A stretch of DNA of 64,000 nt from Granulicella paludicola (GCF_025685545.1 NZ_JAGSYC010000017.1:1-64000), one strand, 5' to 3'; positions 20,031 to 29,176 are shown, counted from the first letter of the stretch. Made by a program: numbers and translations. Notes: generated by a model from the letters alone, not told the origin.

Positions 20031-20144
20031 ATGATCGACAGCTCTAACATGGGTCTGAAGGAGATCGCTGATGGATGCGGGTCGCAGACCGCCGATGCGA
20101 TGCGGCGCAGGTTCTTACGCGTCCTCTGGATCACACCTCGTTAA
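20031..20144 (+). pseudogene. Remnant of an AraC/GlxA-type HTH
   Basis: A 37-codon frame reads MGLKEIADGCGSQTADAMRR followed by RFLRVLWITPR and a stop. This matches the second helix-turn-helix of AraC-family regulators (consensus LeeIAaacGFgSaetmRRaFrrrlGvsPr). Nothing upstream in frame continues the domain, so only the tail of a former regulator remains. Confidence 0.6.
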
Positions 20145-20528
20145 TATCTGCAGCGGTTCAAGAGGGGAAGTGAGCCTTTGGAAGTTGTCGATGGTGTGGC
20201 ACCCGAGAAAATTGAGAACAACAAGACCCCGATGATCAGTACAGATCGATTGGCATCTGTTTCCTGCCGCTCAACGAGCCAGAACAGGCCGATACGCGTT
20301 TCCAGCCGGAAGCGGCTCGAACGGATACTCGGCGATGATTCACTTGTTATGAATCATCCCTAACGGGATGCGAATCAAGAGATGCCCTTGTAAAGCGCTT
20401 CCCCCCGTGAGATGGACACTACGGATTCCGCTCCTCCAGCATCTGGATTCCACGCTTGATCATGCAGGCGCATCTCCAGCGCGCACCTCTTTTATCCGGC
20501 TTGCCTATTTCGTTGCACCTCGTCATCG
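20145..20528. other. Intergenic stretch holding one copy of a dispersed repeat
   Basis: No gene is supported here. It contains the 54-bp repeat copy at 20283-20336; otherwise nothing is recognised. Confidence 0.5.
20283..20336 (+). repeat. 54-bp dispersed repeat, copy A
   Basis: Starts AACAGGCCGATACGCGTTTC. About 90% identical by eye (five differences) to 25986-26039, in the same orientation and 5.7 kb away. Both copies are intergenic. A weaker relative is seen near 59772. Confidence 0.7.
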
Positions 20529-21164
20529 TCATAGGAATTCCGACCACTTCAACGTTCGGTTAGTGCCATTGCGCTCGGTTGTAATCTTCGGTGGCGGCAG
20601 CCGCACAGGCCCAACCCCTTTCTTATTAGGTGGCGGGAAGCGAATTAGGTGGAAGATGATCTCCTGAGGTGACTCGCTTATTTCCGGTGATTGCTCCTTC
20701 AGCCTTGTGTAGAACGCGTGAAGCAGATTGAGGCGATTCAACTTTCTTGCGTATTGTTTGTGGTCGTCAGGGCTGTAGGCTTTCGCTTCTAGCAAAATAA
20801 GATGGGACGTTCTTTCTTCACGATCGTACGCAACTATAACCAGATCAACGTCCTGTTGGTTCCCCATGACGAGCCAAACTTCCGTTGCACCGTCGTTGGT
20901 CATGGGCATATTGCATTGGACCGGCTCACCCCCTACAAAGTCCAACAGCGCCCCGGCCAGCCAGTCGAAATGAAAGTCCGTAGCCCACCAAGCATCATAT
21001 AGAGACTCCCTGCGAATATCAGCATGTTCGGCCAGCCAAGCACAAAAGTTTTCCCCTAAACTGGGAGATTTCTCGTAACAGTCGAGGATGTGGCGAATCA
21101 GGAGGTTGCGCTCTTTCCGATTGAACCTCTCAAGTGTGTCCACGAGCGTTTTCTTATCTTCCAT
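20529..21164 (-). CDS. PD-(D/E)XK-like nuclease-fold protein
   Basis: A 211-residue soluble protein. The central segment QQDVDLVIVAYDREERTSHL, then ILLEAKAYSPDD, gives the D...ExK pattern of the PD-(D/E)XK phosphodiesterase fold (Asp in DVDLVIV, Glu-Ala-Lys in the next strand). The N-terminal half is helical (LIRHILDCYEKSP, FCAWLAEHADI). Standalone proteins of this kind occur in restriction, defence and mobile DNA. Its 5' end overlaps by 67 bp the 3' end of the siderophore-interacting protein gene, which is truncated there, so this gene appears to have been inserted. Specificity is unknown. Confidence 0.6.
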   Translation of the reverse strand: MEDKKTLVDTLERFNRKERNLLIRHILDCYEKSPSLGENFCAWLAEHADIRRESLYDAWWATDFHFDWLAGALLDFVGGEPVQCNMPMTNDGATEVWLVMGNQQDVDLVIVAYDREERTSHLILLEAKAYSPDDHKQYARKLNRLNLLHAFYTRLKEQSPEISESPQEIIFHLIRFPPPNKKGVGPVRLPPPKITTERNGTNRTLKWSEFL

Positions 21165-21508
21165 GGATCAGAGCTTAAATCATGGATCAGACCACCGATC
21201 GCCCGGTCTTCGTCGGACACCTTGACTGAAAACGCCCATGCCGAGCCGGGGCCTTTGCCGTGCAGATGAATGCCAAGACTGATGCGCGACGTATCACCTT
21301 CCACTGCCAAGGGTGTATAGCAACGTTGCTTTCCATCTGCGGTGATACTGATCTTATCGCCCGGCAAGACTGCGGTTTTGAAAGGTGTATCGCACACAAG
21401 TTCAATGACACGAAAATGCTGCGACACCTGCTCCACCTTCACTACGGTCGCCTGGGTCACGGGCCTCTTGGTGACATATTTCTTCAGTATCGTCAGAACG
21501 GTCGACAT
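21098..21508 (-). pseudogene. Truncated siderophore-interacting (FAD-binding) protein
   Basis: 136 codons. Residues 20-110 match the FAD-binding domain of siderophore-interacting ferric reductases: FRVIELVCDT, LPGDKISI, RCYTPLAV, GIHLHGKGPGSAWAFSVKV. In complete proteins (about 230-280 residues) this continues with GPRGS and a NAD-binding domain. Here the family match ends after DEDRAIG and unrelated sequence leads to a stop inside the neighbouring nuclease-like gene. The reductase half is lost, so function is doubtful. It lies 12 bp after the amidohydrolase gene and was probably third in a TetR-amidohydrolase-reductase operon. Confidence 0.7.
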
Positions 21509-21520
21509 AATCTGCTCCCC

Positions 21521-22504
21521 TTAGCGAACGACTGATTGCATGAGACGTTCCCAGTTTCCATGAGCGAAGAGTTCCTGATCCTGCGAAGAGAGGCTGGATT
21601 GCTCTAGGAAGGCACGTCCTTCTCCACCGGGCCGATATTGATAGGGGTAGTCGCTCGAAAACAGGATGCGTTCAGGCCCTACAGCAGTTATGGCGCGGTG
21701 CAGATAGTCGTGGCTCCACATGCCGCTCGGGGTGACGTACAGATTCTGTTTGAAGTAATCCTCGATGGGGCGTTCCAGCTTCGTCACACGCGCAAGCGAC
21801 TTGAGTCGTTCGAGGTAGAAGAGGACGACCTCTCCCCAGTGGCCCAGGATCACCTGCAGATGGGGAAAGCGGTCGAAAGTGCCGGAGAGGATCAGCCGAA
21901 CGAACTGGATGCCGGCTTCATAGTGCCAGCCGATGCCGAAGGTCGCGAAAGACATATCAACCCGCTCGTTAAAGCCTGAGTAGAGGGCCTCCCGAACAGA
22001 AGCCTGCGGAATCTGCGGATGGATGAACAGTGGTACACGAAGCTCCGCTGCGGTTTCGACCAAGGGAAGGAAGTCGGGATGATCCAGATTCTTGTCGCGC
22101 GTCCGGCCACACAGCATGGAGCCACAGAAACCCAACTGTTTTACACAGCGTTCCAACTCCCGTGCCGCTTCCTGCGGTGCGGCCATGGGAAGCACGGCAA
22201 AGCCCTGGAATCGGGTGGGATGCTTAGCGATTGTGGCCGCTACAAGATTGTTGGTTTCCTGTGCCAGTCCAACGCTCTCCTCTGGCTCAAGGTTGTGGAG
22301 AGCGGGTGTAGTGAGGGAGAGGACCTGCACATCGATCCCGCTCTCATCCATCAGAGCCAAACGTCCTTCGCCCAGATCCTTAATTCGTTCTCCTATTTTA
22401 CCCTGCTCGAAGACCGCCGTTCCTTCCGAACCGATGGTCGATGCATCCCACGCAGCGATTATCTCTGGAGTTAGGAAATGTTCCTCAATGCTGACGATCT
22501 TCAT
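21521..22504 (-). CDS. Amidohydrolase-2 family protein (ACMSD/gamma-resorcylate decarboxylase type)
   Basis: A 327-residue TIM-barrel metal enzyme. The N-terminal IEEHFLTP supplies the E-x-H metal motif. The following landmarks fit the family: PTRFQGFAVLPM, PLFIHPQIPQ (metal His), VILGHWGEVV and RILFSSDYPYQY (catalytic/metal Asp). Relatives remove carboxyl groups from aromatic acids or hydrolyse related substrates; the exact substrate cannot be chosen. It is 34 bp downstream of the TetR gene on the same strand. Confidence 0.82.
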   Translation of the reverse strand: MKIVSIEEHFLTPEIIAAWDASTIGSEGTAVFEQGKIGERIKDLGEGRLALMDESGIDVQVLSLTTPALHNLEPEESVGLAQETNNLVAATIAKHPTRFQGFAVLPMAAPQEAARELERCVKQLGFCGSMLCGRTRDKNLDHPDFLPLVETAAELRVPLFIHPQIPQASVREALYSGFNERVDMSFATFGIGWHYEAGIQFVRLILSGTFDRFPHLQVILGHWGEVVLFYLERLKSLARVTKLERPIEDYFKQNLYVTPSGMWSHDYLHRAITAVGPERILFSSDYPYQYRPGGEGRAFLEQSSLSSQDQELFAHGNWERLMQSVVR

Positions 22505-22538
22505 AGAACCTCATTTCCGCGTAGCAGGGATCACTCGC

Positions 22539-23141
22539 TCATTTAGTCTTGCGAGAACCTTTCATACTGTTTGGGCTACTCACGTCTGAACTGTGGGTTT
22601 CGGCTAGGAGAAGCCAGGCGCTAAGCCCAAACTCGAAGCCGCTGGCTGGTTTGTTCTGGCCGTGCACCTTACCTGCCTCCAACGTCGCTGCTCCATGCAG
22701 TAGGGCCCAGAGTGCGACCGCGGCCTCTCCCGCATGTGTCTCTCCCGTGATGCGCTGCACTTGTTCGACAGTAAAGGTCCACAGGCTCTGGCGAGGCGAA
22801 CCGACATGATCAGGCGTATGAAAACTCATGAAAACTTCGTAGAGATTACGATCGTTCTTTGCGAAATGCAGATAGGCGTCAGCCATCCTGCGGATGCTCT
22901 TGGCCGCATCCGCAGGGTGCGTCGCTTTTCGCAAAACCAACTCTAATCGGCGGGCGCATTCGTCCGCGAGAGCTCCCTCAAGTGCTGCCCGGTCGGAAAA
23001 GTAGCGGTAGATTGCGTTCGGCGCGAGGCCGAGAGTAGCCGCTATCTTTCGCAGAGACAGATTGCGAATGCCGTCGCTCGACAGCTCATCAAGGGCGGCT
23101 GAGAGGATGGCGTTTCGGTTTGTCTTGGAAGGAAACGGCAT
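22539..23141 (-). CDS. TetR-family repressor
   Basis: A 200-residue protein with the TetR HTH at residues 8-55: AILSAALDELSSDGIRNLSL, RKIAATLGLAPNAIYRYF, SDRAALEGALADE. The C-terminal ligand domain includes VALWALLHGAATLEAG. It starts at 23141, divergent from the SDR gene at 23240, and two inverted repeats lie between them. It probably represses both itself with the amidohydrolase and the SDR. Confidence 0.88.
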   Translation of the reverse strand: MPFPSKTNRNAILSAALDELSSDGIRNLSLRKIAATLGLAPNAIYRYFSDRAALEGALADECARRLELVLRKATHPADAAKSIRRMADAYLHFAKNDRNLYEVFMSFHTPDHVGSPRQSLWTFTVEQVQRITGETHAGEAAVALWALLHGAATLEAGKVHGQNKPASGFEFGLSAWLLLAETHSSDVSSPNSMKGSRKTK

Positions 23142-23150
23142 TGTGAGCAG

Positions 23151-23185
23151 TGTACACCTTTACCGGGAAGCGGATGAGGTGTACA
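23151..23185. promoter_or_regulatory. Inverted repeat TGTACACC...GGTGTACA
   Basis: Perfect 8-bp arms (23151-23158 and 23178-23185) with a 19-bp spacer, beginning ten bases upstream of the TetR start. A likely TetR binding element in the TetR/SDR intergenic region. Confidence 0.5.
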
Positions 23186-23186
23186 G

Positions 23187-23214
23187 TGAACACCATGAAG
23201 ATGGATGGTGTTCA
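23187..23214. promoter_or_regulatory. Inverted repeat TGAACACCAT...ATGGTGTTCA
   Basis: Perfect 10-bp arms around the 8-bp spacer 23197-23204. It sits 26 bp before the SDR start and is the best candidate TetR operator here. Length and symmetry fit TetR-family sites. Confidence 0.6.
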
Positions 23215-23239
23215 TCTTCGGCACGCGAATGGAGCAAGC

Positions 23240-24100
23240 ATGGACAAGTCTAAGGATGTCGTGATTACAGGCGTATCAACCGGTATAGGCCGGGAGACAA
23301 CAAGGTTGTTCCTTTCGAAGGGGTATCGAGTTTTCGGCACGGTGCGAAAGCAAACTGATGCTGACCGTCTTCAAAAGGAAATGGGGGATCGCTATGTGCC
23401 CCTCATCATGGATGTCACGGACGCGGATGCGATTCAACGAGCGAGGGAGAAAGTAGAAGCCATGCTCGGGTCCAACAGGTTGGCAGGACTGGTCAACAAT
23501 GCCGGAATTGTTGTGAGCGGACCGCTTTTGTATCTGCGGCCAAGCGAGTTCAGACGCCAGCTTGAGGCCAACATGGTGGGCCCGCTGATGGTGACGCAAG
23601 CCTTTGCTCCGTTGCTTGGTACAGACGACAAGAAAACGGGGCCGGTAGGACGCATCGTAAATATCAGTTCGACGGTAGCGAAGGTTGTACCGCCTTTCCT
23701 AGGTGCGTATGCCGCCTCAAAATGGGGACTTGAGGGAATGTCGGAGGCTTTGCGCCGTGAACTTATGTTGTTCGGTATCGATCTTGTAATCATTGAACCT
23801 GGTGCGGTGAATACCGCGATGTATGACAAGGGTGAAACCGACGATCTTAGCGAGTTCAAGACGACACCTTATTGGGGAGCAATCGAGAACTTTCAGAAGT
23901 ACATTGTGGCAGAGGGACGCAAAGGGCTCTCCCCCGAACGGCTGGCCAAGGCGGTGTATGTAGCACTGACCGCAGCAAAGCCAAAGACCAGATATGCGGT
24001 TGTGCCGCAACGCTTGAAGAACTGGACGCTGCCGAGGCTGCTTCCAGACCGGGCGGTCGATAAGGCAATCGCAAAGCAGATGGGATTCGTCAAAAAGTAA
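23240..24100 (+). CDS. Short-chain dehydrogenase/reductase
   Basis: 286 residues from ATG 23240; an in-frame ATG at 23150 would place the start across the operator repeats, so 23240 (GGAG upstream) is preferred. It has the Rossmann motif VVITGVSTGIGRET (TGxxxGIG), then LVNNAG, NISSTVAK (catalytic Ser) and YAASKWGLEG (YxxxK). This is a classical NAD(P)-dependent oxidoreductase; the substrate is unknown. It is divergent from and probably controlled by the TetR protein at 22539. Confidence 0.88.
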   Translation: MDKSKDVVITGVSTGIGRETTRLFLSKGYRVFGTVRKQTDADRLQKEMGDRYVPLIMDVTDADAIQRAREKVEAMLGSNRLAGLVNNAGIVVSGPLLYLRPSEFRRQLEANMVGPLMVTQAFAPLLGTDDKKTGPVGRIVNISSTVAKVVPPFLGAYAASKWGLEGMSEALRRELMLFGIDLVIIEPGAVNTAMYDKGETDDLSEFKTTPYWGAIENFQKYIVAEGRKGLSPERLAKAVYVALTAAKPKTRYAVVPQRLKNWTLPRLLPDRAVDKAIAKQMGFVKK

Positions 24101-24291
24101 GCGCAGGCAAGTTGCCCACCACAACGGGGGAGATCAGTCAGCGTGGAGTATCCAAGATTCGGAAGATCTGCTACGGCGAGAACAGGCCAACGCACTCAAT
24201 AATGCCGGTTGGCGATGAGCGCATTGGCGATAATGCGTTGACTGAAGATCATTTGAGCCGACCTGAGTATTCAGCCGGACCGAACCGCAAA

Positions 24292-25824
24292 TCAACTTCG
24301 AGACAATGTGAGCACGAAAGGCAGCCTAACATTCTTGATGTTGGGGTCACCCGCAATGGCAAACACTCTGCCTAGCAGCCAATTCTCAACCGGAAGCAGT
24401 TTGACCTGAAGTGTCCTGGCCGCGGTTCTCACCGCATCCGGCGAATCGATATTCCCGGTACACAAGCCTGTAAACGCTTCACCCTCCGACCTCAACTCTG
24501 TGACTACCTCCGCCCGGCTGCTCCCTATTGCCAGAGTGGCCGCATTGTCCGACTGGATTCTCAGTTCTACCGGCATATTGGCACCACCGCCTTCGAGCGT
24601 TCCTTGCCAGCGTCCTCTCCATGCCATAGTCGCAACGAAGGGTCTGCTCGGATAGCCGCAGTCTTCTATAGGTCGACGCCAGTCCGGCAGGTAGTTCGTT
24701 AGCACTTCGTCGCACACGCTGCTGGCTAGCTCCCACCCGTTGGACCGATTCGTGACGACGACGCAGGCCAAGTCCTTCGATGGGACAAAGCACATCCTAT
24801 TGGCGACTCCCGGATCCCCGCCGCTCTTGAAGAAGAAGGGAACGCCGGAGGTGGTGCGGCTCCTGAACCAGCCAAATGTTGTCGCTACACCCGAAGGCCC
24901 CGTGAAGACGGGCCGATGCAGTTCCTCGATGTTCTTCTCGCTGAGAATCCCCGCTTGTCCCATCGAACCTCGTCGCATATTGAATACAGCGAAACGGGCA
25001 AGATCGTGAGCGCTTGCATACAACTCGCCCGAAGCAGGCGTGGATGTGTTGTAGTGGGGAATAAGACGGCCATGCGCATCGTAACGTGCCGCACCACTCT
25101 TAACTCGGACCGTATCAGTTCCGAAAAAGCTGTTGTTTAGACCAAGGGGCGCCAGGACTCTTCGCTGCATAAGGGGACCCAACTCGGTCTGCGTGAGGGC
25201 CAAAATAATTGCATTGAGGGCCGCAAATCCGAGATTGCTGTACTCATAGCAGATTCCCGGAGGGTACGCGAGTCGGCCGTATGTTCGAAGAAGCGTCCTG
25301 GAACTGGGGACGAGTCTCTGTTCTTCCGGTCCGTAGCACTCAAAAATACCAGGCAAACCACTAGCGTGCGCACCGAGCAACCGCACATTCACCGCTTCCG
25401 CGTTGCGAGCGGTGCCGACGAGTTGGCATCCAGCGAGATATTTATTCGCGGGCTGGTCCAACGCTAGTTTGCCCTCAGCCACCAGCGTCATCATCGTGGT
25501 CGCCGTGAACGGCTTGGTGATGGAGGCCAGGCTGAACGGGGTATGAGGTGTCGCCTTGACGCCCGCTTCCCGATTCGCCCAACCAAAACCTTCCTCCCAA
25601 ACGACCCGGCCGCCCTGTACCACTGAGACAGCAACTCCAGTCGCGGCCTCGTGGCTGATTGCCTCCTGAATCCGACTGCGTATCGGATCGAAACTTACCT
25701 CGCCAGCCTCATCATGGAAGATCGTTGTACCGGCGTTCTGCTTCTCTGCCGTCAGGGTCCCGAGCGACGCCGAAAGCATCCATCTCAATGCTTCGCGACG
25801 GCTTGGGTGCATGTTCATGCGCAT
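24292..25824 (-). CDS. Serine hydrolase, beta-lactamase (class C-like) family
   Basis: A 510-residue exported protein; the N-terminus (SRREALRWMLSASLGTL) is a Tat-like signal. The active-site SxxK is in FSLASITKPFTATTM and the YxN is in YEYSNLGF. A C-terminal beta domain of about 130 residues follows (WQGTLEGGGANMPVELRIQS). Relatives are esterases, D-aminopeptidases or DD-peptidases; true beta-lactam resistance should not be assumed. No operon partner is evident. Confidence 0.85.
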   Translation of the reverse strand: MRMNMHPSRREALRWMLSASLGTLTAEKQNAGTTIFHDEAGEVSFDPIRSRIQEAISHEAATGVAVSVVQGGRVVWEEGFGWANREAGVKATPHTPFSLASITKPFTATTMMTLVAEGKLALDQPANKYLAGCQLVGTARNAEAVNVRLLGAHASGLPGIFECYGPEEQRLVPSSRTLLRTYGRLAYPPGICYEYSNLGFAALNAIILALTQTELGPLMQRRVLAPLGLNNSFFGTDTVRVKSGAARYDAHGRLIPHYNTSTPASGELYASAHDLARFAVFNMRRGSMGQAGILSEKNIEELHRPVFTGPSGVATTFGWFRSRTTSGVPFFFKSGGDPGVANRMCFVPSKDLACVVVTNRSNGWELASSVCDEVLTNYLPDWRRPIEDCGYPSRPFVATMAWRGRWQGTLEGGGANMPVELRIQSDNAATLAIGSSRAEVVTELRSEGEAFTGLCTGNIDSPDAVRTAARTLQVKLLPVENWLLGRVFAIAGDPNIKNVRLPFVLTLSRS

Positions 25825-25985
25825 CCTCTTCTGCGCATAGCTCGCTTCTGCGCAGGATCTTCTAGTTATATCTGGTTGAGTGTCAATCTGTTGCCTCGGG
25901 CTGCACTGGCGACCATACTTAGATTGGCAGCGCTACGCTGGCTAGGGTCTGTCAATCTGCCCTCGATTAACCTTCAGTTGGTGCC

Positions 25986-26039
25986 AACAGGCCGACACAC
26001 GTTTCCAGCCGGAAGCAGCTCGAATGGATACTCGGCAAT
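25986..26039 (+). repeat. 54-bp dispersed repeat, copy B
   Basis: Starts AACAGGCCGACACACGTTTC and matches copy A at 20283-20336 with five substitutions. It lies between the serine hydrolase and the TPR regulator genes. Confidence 0.7.
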
Positions 26040-26121
26040 TTAGCGTGAATTGACTATGACAAGTTGGGATTTTCTAGTTGTTTCAAGATAGGAACCGTAT
26101 CGGCTTTGTCTCCTGGCCCAT

Positions 26122-28494
26122 CTATCGGGCCAATGTACCTGTTTGCAAAGTAGCAAACTCTTGTTTGGCCTGCTTGAGGTACGTTGCATAGGGATCGGCG
26201 TGGGCCCATAGAGCAAAGAAGTGTTGGTAAGCATCGATTGCCGCCGCGCGATCGCCTTCGGAGGCAAGAGTCTCGCCAAGGCCGAGCCACGAGAGCGTGT
26301 AGTCCACTGATTCTGATTCGATCTCGCGATGAGCGATGACCGCGCGATATTCCTTTTCTGCCAAAGAGAACTGGCCGGTGGATCGATACAGATCGCCGCG
26401 AAACTTACGTGTGTAAAGATCGCGGTCATCAAGCGGACGCGTTGCTTCCATGAGGGCAATTGCTTGCTGGGCATGATGATTAGCGAGTGCGCTGTTCGCC
26501 TCCACGAGTGGTCCAAAGTAATGCCGGGATAGTGTTCCTTGAGGATACTTAGAGCGCAACGCCTGCAGATCCGCCTCCGCGGTCTTGAAGTCGCCCGCCT
26601 CTGCCAACCCCACCAGATCGTCGCCGTCCTCGGGGTCGAGGGGCACGCTGCGAAAGACGCGGATGCCATTCTCTCTGTCGCCAGCCTCGATAAGATTCAT
26701 GCCAATGCTTTTCGTGACAGCGTCCGCAAGTCCAGAAAGACCCTGCTGACGAAGTAGAGCTGTCAATTCTTCAAGCTGGCGACGGGCATCGTCGAAGCGG
26801 CCTTCTTCGATAGCCATGTAGGCCTGTTCCATGCGGCAATACGCAGCCTCCGGGTGGGCCTCGATCCACGTTTGCTGCGTACGTAGAAGTTCAGGATCCT
26901 GGAGCAAAACAGCGATCTTAAAATAGCCAGAGCGGATACGATCTCCATCCAGCTTGTGCGCAATGGCGCTGTCGAGCGTAGCGCGCGCGCCTTGTAAATC
27001 TCCAGAGGTCATCTGTCCGAAGGCAGCATCCTCATAAAGGGCCTGGTTTATCGGCATGAGCGCCAAAGCCTTCAGTCCAGAGGCCGCTGCATCGGCGTGG
27101 TGGCCAAGGTCCCGCTGCACAATATAGAGCCCATTCCATGCCTGGACGGAGTGAGGATAAAGCTCGGTCCAACTGCGGAAGTTTCTTGCAGCTGCGAAGA
27201 GATCCTGGGTGGAGTAGGTTTCGTAAAACGCGGTAATAGCCAAACGAACGGGCTCGCTCGCAGTGTCTTTTACCTCGTAGGCCTTCATGACCGCTTCACG
27301 ACCGTTTACAAAGTCATTGGTGGAGAGGTAGTAGACGGCGAGACTGTAGCGCGCTGCGGCAAAGTTCGGATCGAGTTGGAGAGCGCTTTTCAGCAGCGTA
27401 ATGGCGTCGGCAAACTTACCCTGGTTCGCAAGAAGAAGTGCCTGGGTATAGTCCTTGAGCGCCTCCAGAGACGCGGTGTTTCCTGGGAGGAGCGGCGTGT
27501 CGAAACGGGCGATGCTGCGGCGCGATTCACCCAGCTTTCGGCGGAGACTCGCAGCAATTCTGTCGATGCTGCGAGGCAAATCTTCCGGCTTGTCCGCTTC
27601 GTATTTGGCTGAGGCTACCGCTAAGCCATCGACGCAGTTACTGGCTTCCTCCGTGATAAGGAAGTGTTGCCCAACCTTCGCGATATTGCCTGACAACACA
27701 CCCTGACTGTTCGTGCGCTCGCAGAGCTCGCGAGCCATCGCCGGCGTCATGACGTCACCAGGTTTGTGCATCATCTGCGTCAAGGTTGCTTGAACGGTTG
27801 AGTCCGGAACCACCGATACATAAGGACTCTGTGCCAGATCCATGCGGAGAGCCTGGGTCAAAGACTTATCGAGGATGGCGTCGCCTGTTGTGCCCTCTAT
27901 GGGGACGAGTACGACCTGCACCGGCGCACCGCCCGACCGGTCGAGCCAATGTTCCCAGCCCAGCCAGCCAGCCGCGCAAACCGACAAGACGACGATCGAT
28001 GCACCAGCGATCCAATAGATACGCCTCTTTACGGAAAGAGGGGCTAGCGGCGGTTGGGTGACGTTGCCGAACAGGAAAGCCGACTCCGGCGTGTCCATCT
28101 CTTCTTCGATGGTGATCCGGGTAACGGATTGCGTGGCTGTGACGACCGTCTGATTCGGAGTCGGCAGCTGCTCCTGAATCGCAGCTGCAAAGCGATAGCC
28201 GCGTCCAGCGACCGTCTCGATGATCTTTGTTCCGGATGTGTGCCGCGAGAGGGCTTTTCGCAACAGGAAGATGTGTTGGGTCAGGTTGCTCTCTTCGACG
28301 AACGACTCAGCCCAAAGCGTGCGCAGCAATTCGTCCTTCGACACTACCCGATCGGCATGATCTACCAGATACAGGAGCACGTCGAAGGTTTTCCGATTGA
28401 GCGGTATGGGCTCGTCACGCCAACTTAGCTGCCAGCGGGCGCGATCGATTTCATACCCCTCAAACTGGACTGAATTATTCCCTAAACGAGTCAT
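26122..28494 (-). CDS. Winged-helix (OmpR/CadC-type) DNA-binding protein with TPR repeats
   Basis: 790 residues. Residues 8-105 are a Trans_reg_C winged helix (PLNRKTFDVLLYLVDHADRV, VSKDELLRTLWAESFVEESN, ETVAGRGYRFAA). One TM segment follows near 160-180 (IYWIAGASIVVLSVCAAGWL), then an adenylate-cyclase-associated-type region and a long array of TPR units (DPNFAAARYSLAVYYLSTND and similar) to the C-terminus. This architecture is common in Acidobacteria for membrane-bound transcription factors. Its target is not evident from neighbours. Confidence 0.85.
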   Translation of the reverse strand: MTRLGNNSVQFEGYEIDRARWQLSWRDEPIPLNRKTFDVLLYLVDHADRVVSKDELLRTLWAESFVEESNLTQHIFLLRKALSRHTSGTKIIETVAGRGYRFAAAIQEQLPTPNQTVVTATQSVTRITIEEEMDTPESAFLFGNVTQPPLAPLSVKRRIYWIAGASIVVLSVCAAGWLGWEHWLDRSGGAPVQVVLVPIEGTTGDAILDKSLTQALRMDLAQSPYVSVVPDSTVQATLTQMMHKPGDVMTPAMARELCERTNSQGVLSGNIAKVGQHFLITEEASNCVDGLAVASAKYEADKPEDLPRSIDRIAASLRRKLGESRRSIARFDTPLLPGNTASLEALKDYTQALLLANQGKFADAITLLKSALQLDPNFAAARYSLAVYYLSTNDFVNGREAVMKAYEVKDTASEPVRLAITAFYETYSTQDLFAAARNFRSWTELYPHSVQAWNGLYIVQRDLGHHADAAASGLKALALMPINQALYEDAAFGQMTSGDLQGARATLDSAIAHKLDGDRIRSGYFKIAVLLQDPELLRTQQTWIEAHPEAAYCRMEQAYMAIEEGRFDDARRQLEELTALLRQQGLSGLADAVTKSIGMNLIEAGDRENGIRVFRSVPLDPEDGDDLVGLAEAGDFKTAEADLQALRSKYPQGTLSRHYFGPLVEANSALANHHAQQAIALMEATRPLDDRDLYTRKFRGDLYRSTGQFSLAEKEYRAVIAHREIESESVDYTLSWLGLGETLASEGDRAAAIDAYQHFFALWAHADPYATYLKQAKQEFATLQTGTLAR

Positions 28495-28799
28495 GAGCAG
28501 ACTGAGCGTTCACAGTGTGGCGATGATCCGGAGTTTCAAGGCGCCGTGGTGGACGCCTTGGAAAATTCGCCGAACTGAGCGAAGCGTATTTATATCGTTC
28601 GTGGAACCCGACACAGCCAGTATAGCAATGCCAAATCTGCACGATCGAAACCCGGATTCCTGCTTGACCAATCGATACTCTCTGCTGGGTTGTGTGTAGA
28701 AGCGAGGTCTACGTTGACCTTGACAGGCCAAGCCACTCTTCCGGCGTTATTCGGAAGGCTTATATCAGGTGGGTACTCATAAATGGGATGGGAGCTGGA
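28495..28799. other. Intergenic stretch, nothing recognised
   Basis: About 300 bases upstream of the TPR regulator start. It presumably holds its promoter, but no clear motif was identified. Confidence 0.35.
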
Positions 28800-29111
28800 C
28801 TAACGAGTCTCTCCCTTTTTGCCAGCAGATATTGAAGTCACTGGTTTCGCAGTGCACCTGCAACCGGGCTCGGACCCAGGCCAGGATCTCTTGGCGTCGA
28901 CCAGCAGACCTAGCCTGATGTCGTATTGCCTTCCACTGGCCAAGCGATGAGCCGCGTCGCGCCTCCGATCTGCCGTGGAGGCATGCTGCGGATCTTCCAT
29001 GCAGGGGGCGTCGCCATGCATCCAGATAGCGTGGTTCGTGCCAACAAGCGACTGCTTACCCTGTGACTCTAGGATCTCTTTTGTTTTCGGTGTGCGTTGA
29101 AACCAAGCCAT
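28800..29111 (-). CDS. Small protein resembling part of a phage head-morphogenesis protein
   Basis: 103 residues from the ATG at 29111 (MAWFQRTPKTKEILE). The region NHAIWMHGDAPCMEDPQHAS, then YDIRLGLLVDAKRSWPGSEPGCRC, recalls the Cys/His-rich end of SPP1 gp7/Mu F-like minor head proteins, in which a PGCRC-type motif is typical. This is recognition from memory and is weak. It may be a small domesticated protein. It follows the histidine kinase gene on the same strand by 65 bp. Confidence 0.45.
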   Translation of the reverse strand: MAWFQRTPKTKEILESQGKQSLVGTNHAIWMHGDAPCMEDPQHASTADRRRDAAHRLASGRQYDIRLGLLVDAKRSWPGSEPGCRCTAKPVTSISAGKKGETR

Positions 29112-29176
29112 GGTGTTTCCCTGAATCTCTCTTCTGTTCATTCTTTCACTGCAAGCCGTAATGACCTAACCGCCGT

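Noticed and set aside
24178-24230. Third copy of the dispersed repeat
   Set aside because: Only the AACAGGCCAACGC block matches; the rest diverges too far to call a copy.
24292-25824. Antibiotic-resistance beta-lactamase
   Set aside because: The SxxK and YxN motifs fit the wider serine hydrolase family, most members of which are esterases or peptidases; nothing points to resistance.
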